From contig NZ_CP027231.1 of NCBI RefSeq assembly GCF_002998435.1, positions 1,591,001-1,655,000 on the forward strand: a DNA stretch of 64,000 nucleotides, in the 5' to 3' direction. Under the pieces are notes generated by a model. That model was not told the origin of the DNA and did no database searches. It was given only the letters and a program-made list of their open reading frames with translations. Made by a program: the position numbers and the translations under genes. Of the stretch, positions 1 to 9,835 are shown one piece after another. The DNA comes from Bacteroides zoogleoformans (GTDB lineage: Bacteria; Bacteroidota; Bacteroidia; Bacteroidales; Bacteroidaceae). Position 1 is the first letter of the stretch; each line of letters opens with the position of its first letter.

Positions 1-73
1 ATCTTCACCGGAGAATCTCTTTCAAATATCCTAAAAAAAACAAACGGATAAAACAAATATGGTTTAAAACCTG

Positions 74-81
74 TATGTTTG
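74..81 (+). promoter_or_regulatory. Putative -7 box upstream of the TPR gene
   Basis: TATGTTTG fits the Bacteroides -7 consensus TAnnTTTG and lies 25 bp before the start codon at 107. No convincing -33 TTTG is visible at the right distance, so this is tentative. The rest of 1-106 is AT-rich with no gene seen. Confidence 0.4.
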
Positions 82-106
82 TAGAATACCTATTCGAAAA
101 CAAAGG

Positions 107-3100
107 ATGAAAAATAGAATATCTCGAATACTCTGCACCGCACTTTGCTGTGCACCTTTACTCGCGACAGCACAGACCGGCGAGAAAAACACATCTCCCC
201 AAAGACTCTATCAGGAAGGTAAAACCTTGTTCCGGCAAAAAGCCTACGCCGCTGCCGTCTCTCCGCTACAGATGTATGTACGCCAAATGCAGGCAGACGG
301 ACAACCGCTGCCCGACACGGGACAACGGCAGGAAGCGGAATATATGCTGGTATGCACCGCCTACGAACTAAGAAACCCTAAGAGTATGGAACTATTGAGG
401 GCTTTTCTGGATGATTATCCCGACACGCCCCATGCCAACCGCATCTATGCGCTCATCGCTTCGACTTGCTTCTTTGAAGAGAAATACGACGAAGCACTTG
501 CCATGTTCAACTCCACCCGCCTCGACCTGCTGGCACCTGAGGAACGAGACGACATGACCTACCGTTTGGCTACCTCTTACCTGAAGACAGGCAACGTCAA
601 AGAAGCGGCCGTATGGTTCGAGACCCTGCGCAGCACAAGCCGGCGATATGCCGCCGACTGCGCCTATCATATCTCCTACATCCGATATACTCAAGGCAGA
701 CATGACGAAGCACTCAACGGCTTTCTGACTTTGCAGCAAAACGAGAAATACAGAAGTCTCATCCCCTACTACATCGCCGAAATCTATCTGATAAAGAAGC
801 AGTACGACCAAGCCGAAGCGGTGGCCAAGAATGCTTTGGCCGCTCACTCCGACGGACTGTCATACGCCCATACGGCCGAGATGAACCGTGTGCTGGGAAC
901 AGCCGAATATCACTCCGGCAAGTATCACGAAGCCATGAAATCTCTTGCTGCCTATTTAGAACATAACAGCGAAGCTACACCCCGAAGGGACGCTCTTTAC
1001 ATGCTGGGAATGTCTCGCTACCAATGCGGCGTGTATTCGCAGGTGGCTGACGTCCTCAGCCGGGTAACCACCGAACAAGACGCCCTCGCACAAAATGCCT
1101 GGCTGCACATGGGGTTGGCCTATCTGCAACTGGCCGACAAGTCCAATGCGCGCATGGCTTTCGAGCAGGCAGCCGCCGGCAACGCCGACCGTAAAATAAA
1201 AGAACAGGCAGCCTACAATCATGCCTTGTGCATCCACGAGACATCCTATTCCGCTTTCGGCGAATCGGTGACCGTTTTCGAGAAGTTCCTGAACGAATTC
1301 CCCTCTTCGGCCTATGCTGACAAAATCAGCGGCTATCTGGTGGAGGTATATATGAACACGCGCAGCTACGATGCGGCCCTCCGCTCCATAGAGCGCATTG
1401 CCCAACCGGGCAGAGCCATTCTGGAAGCCAAGCAGAAGATTCTGTTCCAGCTCGGCACACAGTCTTTTGCCAATACGCAGTTCGAACAGGCCATCGGCTA
1501 CTTCGACCGCAGTGTGGCTCTAGGGCAATACAATCTCCAGACCAAAGCCGATGCGGCCTACTGGCTCGGTGAGGCTTATTACCGCCTGAACCGGATGCGT
1601 GAAGCCTCGCGCAACTTCAACGAATATCTATCACTCACCCGACAGAGGGATACGCAGATGTTCGCACTTGCCTACTACAACCTTGCCTACATCGCCTTCC
1701 ACCGTAAAGAGTATGCAACGGCAGAAAACAACTTCCGTAACTTTGTCCGGTTGGATAAAGGGGAGCATCCCCTCGTGCTGGCCGATGCCTACAACCGCAT
1801 CGGCGACTGCTGCATGCACGTGCGCCGCTTCGACGAAGCCAAGCAATGCTATACAAAGACCGAGAGTCTGGGCACTCCCGCAGGAGATTATTCTTACTAT
1901 CAGATGGCATTGGTGACCGGTCTGCAAAAAGACTATGCCGGCAAGATAGTCCTTCTGGAACGTTTGGCAAGCAAATATCCCGATTCTCCTTATGCCATCA
2001 ATGCCCTCTACGAGAAAGGACGTTCCTATGTGCAGAGCAACAACAACCGACAGGCCATTGCGGCTTTCGGCGAACTGTTGGACAAATACCCCGAGAGTCC
2101 AGTCAGCCGCAAAGCTGCCGCGGAAATCGGCTTGCTTTATTATCAAAGCGATGACTACGCTCGTGCCATCGAAGCCTATAAACACGTAGTCACCCGCTAT
2201 CCGGGAAGTGAAGAGGCCCGCCTTGCCATGCGCGATTTGAAGTCAATCTATGTGGACACCGACCGCGTGGAAGAGTTTGCAGCCCTTGCCGCACAGATGC
2301 CCGGGGCGGTGCGCTTCGAACCGAGCGAACAGGACTCGCTGACTTACATCGCCGCGGAGAAGACATATATGAGGGGCGAAGTTTCCGCAGCCAAAAGCAG
2401 CTTTCTTCGCTACCTGCAAAGCTACCCCAACGGCGCCTTCAGCCTGAACGCACATTACTACCTCTGCCTGACGGGAAAAGAACAAAAGGACGGGGAGGCT
2501 GTGCTGGAACATGCCGGGAAGTTGCTGGAATATCCGGATAATCCCTACTCCGAAGAAGCTTTACTGATGCACGGCGAAATCCTCTTCAACCGCCGGCAAT
2601 ATGCCGAGGCACTTGCCGACTACAAGAAACTGCAGGCCAAAGCCTCCACCGCCGAACACCGCCGACTGGGTACCATCGGCATACTGCGCTGCGGAGCACT
2701 GACCGGCAACGATGCCGAAGTGATTCATGCCGCCACAGCTCTGCTGGCCGAGGCCAATCTCACTCCGGAACTGCGCAACGAAGCACTGTACCACCAAGCC
2801 AAAGCCTATCTGAATCAGAAGGCCGACAAGAAAGCCATGGACAACCTCCGGTTGCTGGCCAAAGACACCCGTACCCTTTATGGTGCGGAAGCCAAATATC
2901 TGGTGGCGCAGCAACTCTATGCAGGGCATGAGTATGCCGCTGCCGAGAAGGAGATACTCGACTTCATCGACCAAAGCACTCCTCATGCTTATTGGTTGGC
3001 ACGCAGCTTCATTTTGCTCTCGGATGTGTATGTGGCCATGAACAAGAAGATAGATGCCCGCCAATATCTGTTGAGCTTGCAGCAGAACTATGGCGCCGAT

Positions 3101-3148
3101 GACGACATTGAGAAAATGATTAACGAGAGACTGGAAAAACTGAAATAA
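107..3148 (+). CDS. Secreted tetratricopeptide-repeat protein
   Basis: This 1013-residue protein begins with a signal peptide (about residues 1-22, ending near ATAQ). The rest is almost entirely TPR or TPR-like helical repeats, visible as recurring A-x-Y-x-x-A and Y-P-x-S patterns (for example around DKYPESPVSRKAAAEIG). Such solenoids usually scaffold envelope protein complexes, and it should sit in the periplasm or at the inner face of the outer membrane. It is followed after 32 bp by an outer-membrane beta-barrel protein on the same strand, so the two are probably an operon and partners. No enzymatic motif was seen. The family assignment is firm but the function is unknown. Confidence 0.9.
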   Translation: MKNRISRILCTALCCAPLLATAQTGEKNTSPQRLYQEGKTLFRQKAYAAAVSPLQMYVRQMQADGQPLPDTGQRQEAEYMLVCTAYELRNPKSMELLRAFLDDYPDTPHANRIYALIASTCFFEEKYDEALAMFNSTRLDLLAPEERDDMTYRLATSYLKTGNVKEAAVWFETLRSTSRRYAADCAYHISYIRYTQGRHDEALNGFLTLQQNEKYRSLIPYYIAEIYLIKKQYDQAEAVAKNALAAHSDGLSYAHTAEMNRVLGTAEYHSGKYHEAMKSLAAYLEHNSEATPRRDALYMLGMSRYQCGVYSQVADVLSRVTTEQDALAQNAWLHMGLAYLQLADKSNARMAFEQAAAGNADRKIKEQAAYNHALCIHETSYSAFGESVTVFEKFLNEFPSSAYADKISGYLVEVYMNTRSYDAALRSIERIAQPGRAILEAKQKILFQLGTQSFANTQFEQAIGYFDRSVALGQYNLQTKADAAYWLGEAYYRLNRMREASRNFNEYLSLTRQRDTQMFALAYYNLAYIAFHRKEYATAENNFRNFVRLDKGEHPLVLADAYNRIGDCCMHVRRFDEAKQCYTKTESLGTPAGDYSYYQMALVTGLQKDYAGKIVLLERLASKYPDSPYAINALYEKGRSYVQSNNNRQAIAAFGELLDKYPESPVSRKAAAEIGLLYYQSDDYARAIEAYKHVVTRYPGSEEARLAMRDLKSIYVDTDRVEEFAALAAQMPGAVRFEPSEQDSLTYIAAEKTYMRGEVSAAKSSFLRYLQSYPNGAFSLNAHYYLCLTGKEQKDGEAVLEHAGKLLEYPDNPYSEEALLMHGEILFNRRQYAEALADYKKLQAKASTAEHRRLGTIGILRCGALTGNDAEVIHAATALLAEANLTPELRNEALYHQAKAYLNQKADKKAMDNLRLLAKDTRTLYGAEAKYLVAQQLYAGHEYAAAEKEILDFIDQSTPHAYWLARSFILLSDVYVAMNKKIDARQYLLSLQQNYGADDDIEKMINERLEKLK

Positions 3149-3180
3149 AAGAAGCCACGCATTGGCGTAAAAGAGAAATT

Positions 3181-4821
3181 ATGAGAAAGTTAAGATATAT
3201 CCTCGCCGGAATGGTACTGACAGCCGCCTCTTCAGCAGCCGTGGCACAAACGCAGGCCAAAGACACGACCGTGAACCGGACGGTCATTGTGGAACAGGAG
3301 TATAATCCGGACATCATGGATGCCTCGAAAATAAATGTGTTGCCCCAAGTGGAGCAGCCTGCCGCCAGTAAAAAAGAAGTGGAATATGACGCTTCCCTCG
3401 CTCCCGCCGGAAACATCCCAGCAAGCATCATGCCGGTATATGGCGGCAAAGAAACGCAAGCAGAGGCTCACCCCGGCTATGTGCGTCTGGGACATGGCAA
3501 CTATGGCAATCTTGATGTACATGCCAACTATCTGTTCACCTTGTCCGACAAAGACCGCCTCAACCTGATGTTCAAGATGGATGGCATGAACGGCAACCTG
3601 AAGCAACCCGAAATCGAAGAGAAGTGGGGTTCTTACTACTACCACACCAACGCCTCGGTGGGCTACACCCATGCCTTCAGCAAAGTGGATATGGACATTG
3701 CCGGAAGATTCGGGTTGAGCAATTTCAACTTCCTGCCCTTCTCTGCAAGGAACAAGCAGAAATTCACTTCGGGCGACGTACACTTCGGCGTGAAGTCTAC
3801 CGCCGACGACCTGACACTCCGCTTCCGGGCCGAGACCAACCTGATGTTCTACGAGCGTCAGCAAGACTTCATCGGCAACGGCATCAACGAGACCACAGTG
3901 CGCACGCTGGCAGAAACCATCGGTAACCTCTCTGAAAGCCAACTCGTGGGCGTGGCATTCCACATGGACAACACGTTCTATAACAACTACCAGTTTCAGA
4001 CCCATCACGCCCTGAACTTCAATCCCTATTATCAGCTTCTGGGCGAAGACTGGAAAGTGCGCATCGGCGCACATACCGACTTGGCATTCGGGTTTGGCAA
4101 GAAGGTGCGCTTCTCGCCCGACGTGGCAGCCCAATATACCTTTTCCGACAATTATACCCTCTACGCACAGGCCAAAGGCGGTAAGCTGCAGAACGACTTC
4201 CGCCGTCTGGAGACCCTCCATCCGTACGGACTGATAACGGAACAGACCGACGCTACCTACGAACAGCTGAATGCCGCCCTCGGCTTCAAGGCAAGTCCGG
4301 CTCCCGGAGTCTGGCTGCACCTCTACGGCGGCTACCAAAGCTTGAAGGATGACCTCATGTTCTTCCCCGAATTCGACGACTCCATGACCCTCTTGCTGCG
4401 TACGGTGCAAACCGATACGAAGAATATCTATGCGGGAGCAGAAGTAAACTACAGCTACAAAGACCTCATCCACCTCACCGCATCGGGTGTGTATCGCAAC
4501 TGGAGAGCGGATGGAGAAGAAGTGACCCAAGCAAGGGTGCTCGCTTTCAAACCGGCTTTCGAGGCCAACTTCCGCATCGATGTACGCCCCGTATCGTCCG
4601 TACTCGTGGGGCTCGGCTATCAGCACGCTTCGCGCGAAAAGGTGGAAGACCCCAAAGTAGCAGCCATCGGCAACCTCTATTTGAACGGCAGCTACGAACT
4701 CTTCAAAGGTATCGCTGTATATGCGCGTGCCAATAATCTATTGAACAAGAATTATCAATATTATTGGATGTATCCTGCCCAAGGCGTCAACTTTGTAGGT
4801 GGAGTAAGCTTTCATTTCTAA
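3181..4821 (+). CDS. Outer-membrane beta-barrel protein (TonB-dependent receptor-like)
   Basis: The 546-residue protein has a signal peptide (residues 1-22, ending AVAQ). A short region with an EQEYNPDIMDASK motif follows, then a long run of alternating amphipathic strands ending in a terminal Phe (GGVSFHF), the usual outer-membrane beta-barrel signature. It has no recognisable SusC plug or carboxypeptidase-like domain and is about half the length of a full TonB-dependent transporter. It is therefore better called receptor-like than a transporter. It directly follows the TPR gene with a 32-bp gap, probably as one transcript. The substrate is unknown. Confidence 0.8.
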   Translation: MRKLRYILAGMVLTAASSAAVAQTQAKDTTVNRTVIVEQEYNPDIMDASKINVLPQVEQPAASKKEVEYDASLAPAGNIPASIMPVYGGKETQAEAHPGYVRLGHGNYGNLDVHANYLFTLSDKDRLNLMFKMDGMNGNLKQPEIEEKWGSYYYHTNASVGYTHAFSKVDMDIAGRFGLSNFNFLPFSARNKQKFTSGDVHFGVKSTADDLTLRFRAETNLMFYERQQDFIGNGINETTVRTLAETIGNLSESQLVGVAFHMDNTFYNNYQFQTHHALNFNPYYQLLGEDWKVRIGAHTDLAFGFGKKVRFSPDVAAQYTFSDNYTLYAQAKGGKLQNDFRRLETLHPYGLITEQTDATYEQLNAALGFKASPAPGVWLHLYGGYQSLKDDLMFFPEFDDSMTLLLRTVQTDTKNIYAGAEVNYSYKDLIHLTASGVYRNWRADGEEVTQARVLAFKPAFEANFRIDVRPVSSVLVGLGYQHASREKVEDPKVAAIGNLYLNGSYELFKGIAVYARANNLLNKNYQYYWMYPAQGVNFVGGVSFHF

Positions 4822-4830
4822 TTTTTTTCC

Positions 4831-4838
4831 TACTTTTG
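4831..4838 (+). promoter_or_regulatory. Promoter -7 box of topA
   Basis: TACTTTTG matches TAnnTTTG and lies 41 bp before the topA start codon, just after the previous stop. A weak TTTC stands in the -33 area. This suggests topA has its own promoter rather than relying on the upstream pair. Confidence 0.6.
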
Positions 4839-4879
4839 CGCCCGAATTCAGTGACGGGAGCCACCAAAAAGAGAAAATT

Positions 4880-7258
4880 ATGCAGAAAAACCTTGTAATT
4901 GTCGAGTCTCCGGCAAAAGCTAAGACCATCGAAAAGTTCTTGGGGAAAGATTTTAAAGTACTTTCCAGCTACGGCCATATACGCGATTTGAAGAAAAAAG
5001 CATTCAGCATCAATATTGAAAAGAACTTCGAGCCGCACTATGAGATTCCCTCAGACAAAAAGAAAATCGTAGCCCAACTGAAGGAAGAAGCCGAACAAGC
5101 CGAAACCGTCTGGCTGGCTTCCGATGAGGACCGCGAAGGAGAAGCCATCGCTTGGCATTTGTATGAGGTTCTGAAACTCAACCCGGAACATACTAAGCGC
5201 ATCGTCTTTCATGAAATCACCCAAGATGCTATCCTGAAAGCCATAGAGAATCCCCGCGACATCGATATCAACTTGGTAGATGCCCAGCAGGCACGACGTA
5301 TCTTGGATCGCATCGTAGGTTTTGAACTCTCGCCGATATTATGGCGAAAAGTGAAACCAGCTCTTTCCGCCGGCCGCGTGCAATCCGTTGCCGTCCGCCT
5401 CATCGTGGAACGCGAACGCGAAATACAAGCTTTCCGGGTCGAAGCCGCCTATCGGGTGACCGCCATCTTCCTCGTGCCCGACGACAACGGAAAAACCGTG
5501 GAAATGAAAGCCGAACTGGCTCGTCGCATCAATACAAAAGAAGAGGCCCTGAAGTTCCTGGAAAGCTGCAAGTCGGCCACTTTCGCCATCAACGACATCA
5601 CCACCCGCCCGCTGAAGAAGACACCCGCCGCCCCATTCACCACCTCCACCCTGCAACAAGAAGCCGCCCGCAAACTGGGCTTCACCGTGGCACAGACCAT
5701 GATGGTGGCGCAACGCCTTTATGAATCGGGACTTATCACCTACATGCGTACCGACTCGGTGAACCTCTCCGAACTGGCCGTGAACGACTGCAAGGAAACC
5801 ATCGCCAACCTGATGGGCGAACGCTATGTACATCCCCGGCACTTTGCCACCAAGACCAAAGGAGCACAAGAGGCGCACGAGGCCATCCGCCCCACTTATA
5901 TGGAGAACACCCGGATAGAGGGTAGCCCCCAGGAAAAGAAACTGTACGACTTGATATGGAAGCGCACCATCGCTTCGCAAATGACCGATGCCGAAGTGGA
6001 GAAAACCACCGTGAACATCGGCATCAGCAACGCATCGGACACCTTCACGGCTGTGGGAGAGGTGATTACATTTGACGGTTTCCTCCGTGTGTACAGAGAA
6101 TCGTATGACGACGATGCAGAACCTCAAGAGGATGAAGCCCGCTTGCTGCCCCCCTTGAAGAAAGCGCAGCAACTGCAATTCGATCATATCACCGCTACCG
6201 AGCGTTTCACACAGCATCCCGCCCGCTACACCGAGGCAAGCCTCGTACATAAGTTGGAGGAGTTGGGCATCGGACGTCCGTCTACCTATGCTCCCACCAT
6301 TTCCACCATTCAGCAACGCGAATATGTGGTGAAAGGAGAAAAAGCGGGCGAGGAACGTGCATACAATGTGCTTACGCTGAAAGACAATGAGATAGCAGAT
6401 ACGGGACATACCGAAATCACCGGGGCGGAAAAATCGAAGCTGATGCCTACCGATACCGGCATCGTGGTGAACGACTTTTTAATAGAGTACTTCCCAAACA
6501 TTCTCGACTACAACTTCACCGCCAATGTAGAAAAACAGTTCGACGAGATAGCAGAAGGTAACAAACAGTGGACCGCCATCCTGAAGACATTCTACAAAGA
6601 CTTCCACCCCTCCGTTGAAAAAACACTTGCCGCCAAGAGCGCACATAAGGCCGGCGAACGCATTCTCGGCAGCGACCCTGCCAGCGGCAGACAGGTGTCG
6701 GTAAAGATAGGCCGTTTTGGCCCGGTAGTGCAGATAGGCACTGCGGAAGACAATGAAAAGCCCCGCTTCGCCCAACTGAAAAAAGAGATGTCTCTCGAAA
6801 CCGTCACTTTGGAAGAAGCGTTGGATCTATTCAAACTTCCACGCGCATTGGGCGAATACGAAGGCAAGGAGGTGGTGATCGGAGCTGGACGTTTCGGCCC
6901 GTACATTCAGTACAACGGCACGTACACCTCACTGCCCAAGACTATGGATCCGATGACCGTCACGCTGGAAGAAGCCGCCGGACAGCTGAAAAAGAAGCAG
7001 GAAGAAGAAGCCCAAAGGCATATCAAGAAATTTGAGGAGGAGCCGGAACTTGAAATACTGAACGGTCGATACGGCCCTTACATTGCTTATAAAGGCAGCA
7101 ACTACAAAATACCTAAGGACATTGTTCCGCAAGACTTGAACCTGCACGCCTGCCTGGAACTTGTAAGGCTGCAAAGCGAGAAAGCAAACAGGCCCAGAAG
7201 AACGGCTAAGGCAGTGAAAAGCACAGCAAAAGCTGTTAAAACGACTAAAAAGAAATAG
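4880..7258 (+). CDS. topA: DNA topoisomerase I (type IA)
   Basis: This 792-residue enzyme relaxes negatively supercoiled DNA through a 5'-phosphotyrosine intermediate. The N-terminal Toprim domain (about 1-115) shows the opening VIVESPAKAKTIEKFLG and the acidic cluster SDEDREGEAIAW. The active-site Tyr is residue 288 in ITYMRTDSVNLS. The C-terminus has three topoisomerase C-terminal repeats, each with a G-R-F/Y-G-P core (IGRFGPVVQIG, GRFGPYIQY, GRYGPYIAY). It ends in a Lys-rich tail instead of the Cys4 zinc fingers of the E. coli enzyme, which is common in Bacteroidota. The gene stands alone, converging on argS. Confidence 0.98.
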   Translation: MQKNLVIVESPAKAKTIEKFLGKDFKVLSSYGHIRDLKKKAFSINIEKNFEPHYEIPSDKKKIVAQLKEEAEQAETVWLASDEDREGEAIAWHLYEVLKLNPEHTKRIVFHEITQDAILKAIENPRDIDINLVDAQQARRILDRIVGFELSPILWRKVKPALSAGRVQSVAVRLIVEREREIQAFRVEAAYRVTAIFLVPDDNGKTVEMKAELARRINTKEEALKFLESCKSATFAINDITTRPLKKTPAAPFTTSTLQQEAARKLGFTVAQTMMVAQRLYESGLITYMRTDSVNLSELAVNDCKETIANLMGERYVHPRHFATKTKGAQEAHEAIRPTYMENTRIEGSPQEKKLYDLIWKRTIASQMTDAEVEKTTVNIGISNASDTFTAVGEVITFDGFLRVYRESYDDDAEPQEDEARLLPPLKKAQQLQFDHITATERFTQHPARYTEASLVHKLEELGIGRPSTYAPTISTIQQREYVVKGEKAGEERAYNVLTLKDNEIADTGHTEITGAEKSKLMPTDTGIVVNDFLIEYFPNILDYNFTANVEKQFDEIAEGNKQWTAILKTFYKDFHPSVEKTLAAKSAHKAGERILGSDPASGRQVSVKIGRFGPVVQIGTAEDNEKPRFAQLKKEMSLETVTLEEALDLFKLPRALGEYEGKEVVIGAGRFGPYIQYNGTYTSLPKTMDPMTVTLEEAAGQLKKKQEEEAQRHIKKFEEEPELEILNGRYGPYIAYKGSNYKIPKDIVPQDLNLHACLELVRLQSEKANRPRRTAKAVKSTAKAVKTTKKK

Positions 7259-7307
7259 CCGATATCATCATCCCGACCTCAACAAGAAGATTTTTTTAAA
7301 CGCAAAT

Positions 7308-7356
7308 GACGCTGAACACGCAGACTTCTTCATTTAAGTCGTGCGCATTCAGCGTC
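7308..7356. terminator. Bidirectional terminator between topA and argS
   Basis: Perfect 9-bp arms GACGCTGAA (7308-7316) and TTCAGCGTC (7348-7356) enclose a loop with further partial pairing. The right side runs into CTATCTTTTT. Read on the minus strand, the hairpin is followed by a T-rich stretch from 7297-7291. It sits between the two convergent stop codons, so it can serve both genes. Confidence 0.65.
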
Positions 7357-7373
7357 ACCTATCTTTTTCATTC

Positions 7374-9191
7374 TTACATTCTATCCGGAACCTCGATGCC
7401 GAGCAGCCCCATGCCCAGACGCACCACTTTGGCCACATTGGCGGAGAGGACAAGGCGGAACACCTTCACCGCTTCGTCCTTTTCATGCAGAATGCTGAAG
7501 TCGTGATAGAACTGGTTGTATTCTTTCACAAGGTCATAGATATAGTTGGCAATAACGGAAGGGCTGTAATCTTCGCCTGCCTGCTTCACCACCGCGGCAA
7601 AATCGGCCAGCATCTGTATCAGCCCTTCTTCTTTTTCGCTCAGCTCAACGCCTGCAGACAATCGGGAAGGTATCACGAGGTTTGCCTCTTTAGCCTTACG
7701 GAGCACGGACCGGATGCGCGCGTACGTATATTGTATAAATGGGCCGGTATTACCGTTGAAGTCAATCGACTCTTTCGGGTTGAACGTCATATTCTTGCGG
7801 GCATCTACTTTCAGAATGAAATACTTCAAGGCTCCCAATCCGACAATGCGGGCAATGTTGTCTGCCTCTTCCTGCGTCAAGCCATCCAGCTTGCCCAACT
7901 CGCCGGAAGTTTCCTTGGCTGTGGCTATCATCTCGGCCATCAGGTCGTCGGCATCCACCACCGTACCTTCGCGGCTCTTCATCTTGCCCTCGGGAAGTTC
8001 CACCATTCCATAGGAAAAATGTACCAATCCCTTGCCCCATTCAAAGCCCAGCTTATCGAGCAGAATGGAAAGAACCTGAAAGTGATAGTTCTGTTCGTTG
8101 CCTACCACATAAATCATCTTGTCGATGGGGTAATCGGCAAAACGCAGTTTGGCAGTACCTATATCCTGCGTCATATATACGGAAGTTCCGTCGGAACGAA
8201 GGAGCAGTTTGTGGTCCAAGCCTTCGCCGGTAAGATCCGCCCATACAGACCCGTCTTCTTTTCTGTAGAAAAAGCCTTTCTCCAAACCCTCAAGCACTTT
8301 TTCCTTTCCTTCAAGATAGGTATCGGACTCATAGTATATCTTGTCGAAGGTAACCCCCATCATGCGGTATGTCTCATCAAAGCCGGCATATACCCAATCG
8401 TTCATCTTCTTCCACAAGGCACGAACGTCAGGGTCATTGGCTTCCCATTTGACCAACATCTCCCGTGCTTCTTTCATCAAAGGCGATTCGGCTTCGGCCT
8501 TCGCCTTGGCTTCTTCTTCGCTCAATCCTCCGGCTTGGTATTTGGCCGTCAGTTCTTTTACCTCGGCCTTGTAATGCTTATCAAAGGCCACGTAGTAATC
8601 ACCAATCAGGTGGTCGCCCTTCTTGCCGGACGATTCGGGAGTTTCGCCGTTGCCGTACTTCTGCCATGCCAGCATTGATTTACAGATATGGATGCCACGG
8701 TCGTTGACGATATTTGTCTTCACCACCTTGTTTCCGTTTGCAGCCATGATGTTGGCCAAAGCATTACCCAGCAGGTTGTTGCGGACATGTCCCAGATGGA
8801 GAGGTTTATTCGTGTTGGGAGAGGAATATTCAATCATCACAAGCGGGGACGCATCGGTGACAGATAGAATGCCATACTGTTCGTCCGCCTGAATGCCATT
8901 AAGCAGTTCAATCCACGCAGAAGAGGCGACGGTCAGGTTCAAGAAACCTTTGATGACATTGAACGATGCCACCATAGGCTCGTTTGCCTGCAAGTACCCG
9001 CCAATTTCCTGCGCCGTTTGCTCCGGCCCCTTTTTTGAAATACGGAGGAAAGGAAAGACCACCAGCGTAAGGTGCCCTTCAAACTCTTTCTTGGTTTTCT
9101 GCAACTGCACTTGCGCGGCAGGCACTTCCTGCCCGTACAGCGATTTCAGTCCGCCAATGACGGACGTTACCAGTTTCTGTTCTATATCCAT
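7374..9191 (-). CDS. argS: Arginyl-tRNA synthetase
   Basis: This class I aminoacyl-tRNA synthetase charges tRNA-Arg. The start is set at the ATG giving MDIEQKLV (605 residues). An upstream in-frame ATG at 9218 would overlap the promoter and add nine unconserved residues. The N-terminal Add-1 domain (about 1-115) is followed by the HIGH signature in its argS form (EYSSPNTNKPLHLGHVRNNLLG) and the catalytic core. The anticodon-binding DALR domain ends in VVRLGMGLLGIEVPDRM. KMSKS is replaced by a KMKSREG-type sequence (GKMKSREGTVVDADDL), as in many ArgRS. The gene is monocistronic, with its own -7 box. Confidence 0.98.
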   Translation of the reverse strand: MDIEQKLVTSVIGGLKSLYGQEVPAAQVQLQKTKKEFEGHLTLVVFPFLRISKKGPEQTAQEIGGYLQANEPMVASFNVIKGFLNLTVASSAWIELLNGIQADEQYGILSVTDASPLVMIEYSSPNTNKPLHLGHVRNNLLGNALANIMAANGNKVVKTNIVNDRGIHICKSMLAWQKYGNGETPESSGKKGDHLIGDYYVAFDKHYKAEVKELTAKYQAGGLSEEEAKAKAEAESPLMKEAREMLVKWEANDPDVRALWKKMNDWVYAGFDETYRMMGVTFDKIYYESDTYLEGKEKVLEGLEKGFFYRKEDGSVWADLTGEGLDHKLLLRSDGTSVYMTQDIGTAKLRFADYPIDKMIYVVGNEQNYHFQVLSILLDKLGFEWGKGLVHFSYGMVELPEGKMKSREGTVVDADDLMAEMIATAKETSGELGKLDGLTQEEADNIARIVGLGALKYFILKVDARKNMTFNPKESIDFNGNTGPFIQYTYARIRSVLRKAKEANLVIPSRLSAGVELSEKEEGLIQMLADFAAVVKQAGEDYSPSVIANYIYDLVKEYNQFYHDFSILHEKDEAVKVFRLVLSANVAKVVRLGMGLLGIEVPDRM

Positions 9192-9215
9192 GATGTTAAT
9201 GTATTTTCGGAGGGA

Positions 9216-9223
9216 CAAAGATA
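9216..9223 (-). promoter_or_regulatory. Promoter -7 box of argS
   Basis: On the minus strand this reads TATCTTTG, a perfect TAnnTTTG match, 24 bp before the argS ATG at 9191. It excludes the longer reading frame as the natural start. The HU terminator lies further upstream, so argS is transcribed separately. Confidence 0.65.
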
Positions 9224-9258
9224 ATGCAAAACAAAAGCAGAATAAAATTTTGCGAATA

Positions 9259-9294
9259 AAAAAGGGCGCACCGCCTTGCGGACACGCCCTTTTT
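9259..9294 (-). terminator. Terminator after the HU gene
   Basis: Ten-bp arms AAAAAGGGCG (9259-9268) and CGCCCTTTTT (9285-9294) form a strong stem with an inner CCGC/GCGG stem. On the minus strand it ends in a run of six T. It begins 27 bp past the HU stop codon. Confidence 0.85.
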
Positions 9295-9320
9295 CTGTCA
9301 TACCTTATGATGTTTCTCGC

Positions 9321-9587
9321 TTATTCAGCAGTCAACTCTGTACCCGCTTTGAATTTTACAACTTTCTTTGCGGGAATGTTGATAGCTTGCTTCGTAGAAG
9401 GATTAATGCCTCTACGTTCAGCTCTTTCTGCCACAGAAAAAGTTCCAAAACCAACCAATGATACTTTATCACCGGCTTTCATTGCCTTAGTTACTGATGC
9501 AACAAACGCATCCAATGCTTTTTTAGAGTCTACTTTTGACAAGCCAGACTCTGTTGCGATAGCGCTGATAAGTTCCGCTTTATTCAT
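9321..9587 (-). CDS. hup: HU-family DNA-binding protein
   Basis: At 88 residues this is the standard HU/IHF length. HU dimers bend and compact DNA with little sequence specificity. The N-terminal helices (MNKAELISAIATESGLSK) and the flexible DNA-binding arm region (GFGTFSVAERAERRGINPST, with Pro near the arm tip) are clear. The gene has its own promoter (9653-9660) with a matching -33 TTTG and its own terminator (9259-9294), so it is a single-gene unit. Nothing is unusual about it. HU-alpha and HU-beta type cannot be told apart here. Confidence 0.97.
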   Translation of the reverse strand: MNKAELISAIATESGLSKVDSKKALDAFVASVTKAMKAGDKVSLVGFGTFSVAERAERRGINPSTKQAINIPAKKVVKFKAGTELTAE

Positions 9588-9652
9588 AATACTTCAAATT
9601 AATTAATTATGTTATTAAAAAAAATCGTTCCTTTTTCTTTTACAAAGCTCCA

Positions 9653-9683
9653 CAAAAATAGAGCAATATTTCTGAATATCAAA
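9653..9683 (-). promoter_or_regulatory. Promoter of the HU gene
   Basis: On the minus strand, TATTTTTG (9660-9653) is a -7 box and TTTG (9683-9680) a -33 box, separated by 19 bp as expected for Bacteroides. The leader to the HU start is about 60 nt. Confidence 0.7.
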
Positions 9684-9766
9684 CAAAAATATTAAAAAAA
9701 TATAGGGAAATGACGAAAAAGAAGATTTAGAATAGAGTTTTTCTGCTATAAAACAGAATTTATTCG

Positions 9767-9774
9767 TATTTTTG
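9767..9774 (+). promoter_or_regulatory. Promoter -7 box of the rhomboid operon
   Basis: TATTTTTG fits TAnnTTTG and lies 61 bp before the first rhomboid start codon. With the HU promoter it makes 9588-9835 a divergent promoter region; no gene was seen in those 248 bp. Confidence 0.6.
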
Positions 9775-9835
9775 CAAGAAAATGCAGACAAATGGCACCT
9801 TTTTCACCTTGCCGAAAATATTAGAATGAGGAATT

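Noticed and set aside
3232-4626. Long minus-strand open frame (464 codons) opposite the outer-membrane protein gene
   Set aside because: It is fully antisense to a gene with signal peptide and beta-barrel composition. Its translation shows no domain and the codon pattern is that of a shadow frame.
7341-8678. Plus-strand open frame (445 codons) opposite argS
   Set aside because: It lies entirely opposite argS, which is certain. The translation has no recognisable motif or start signals.
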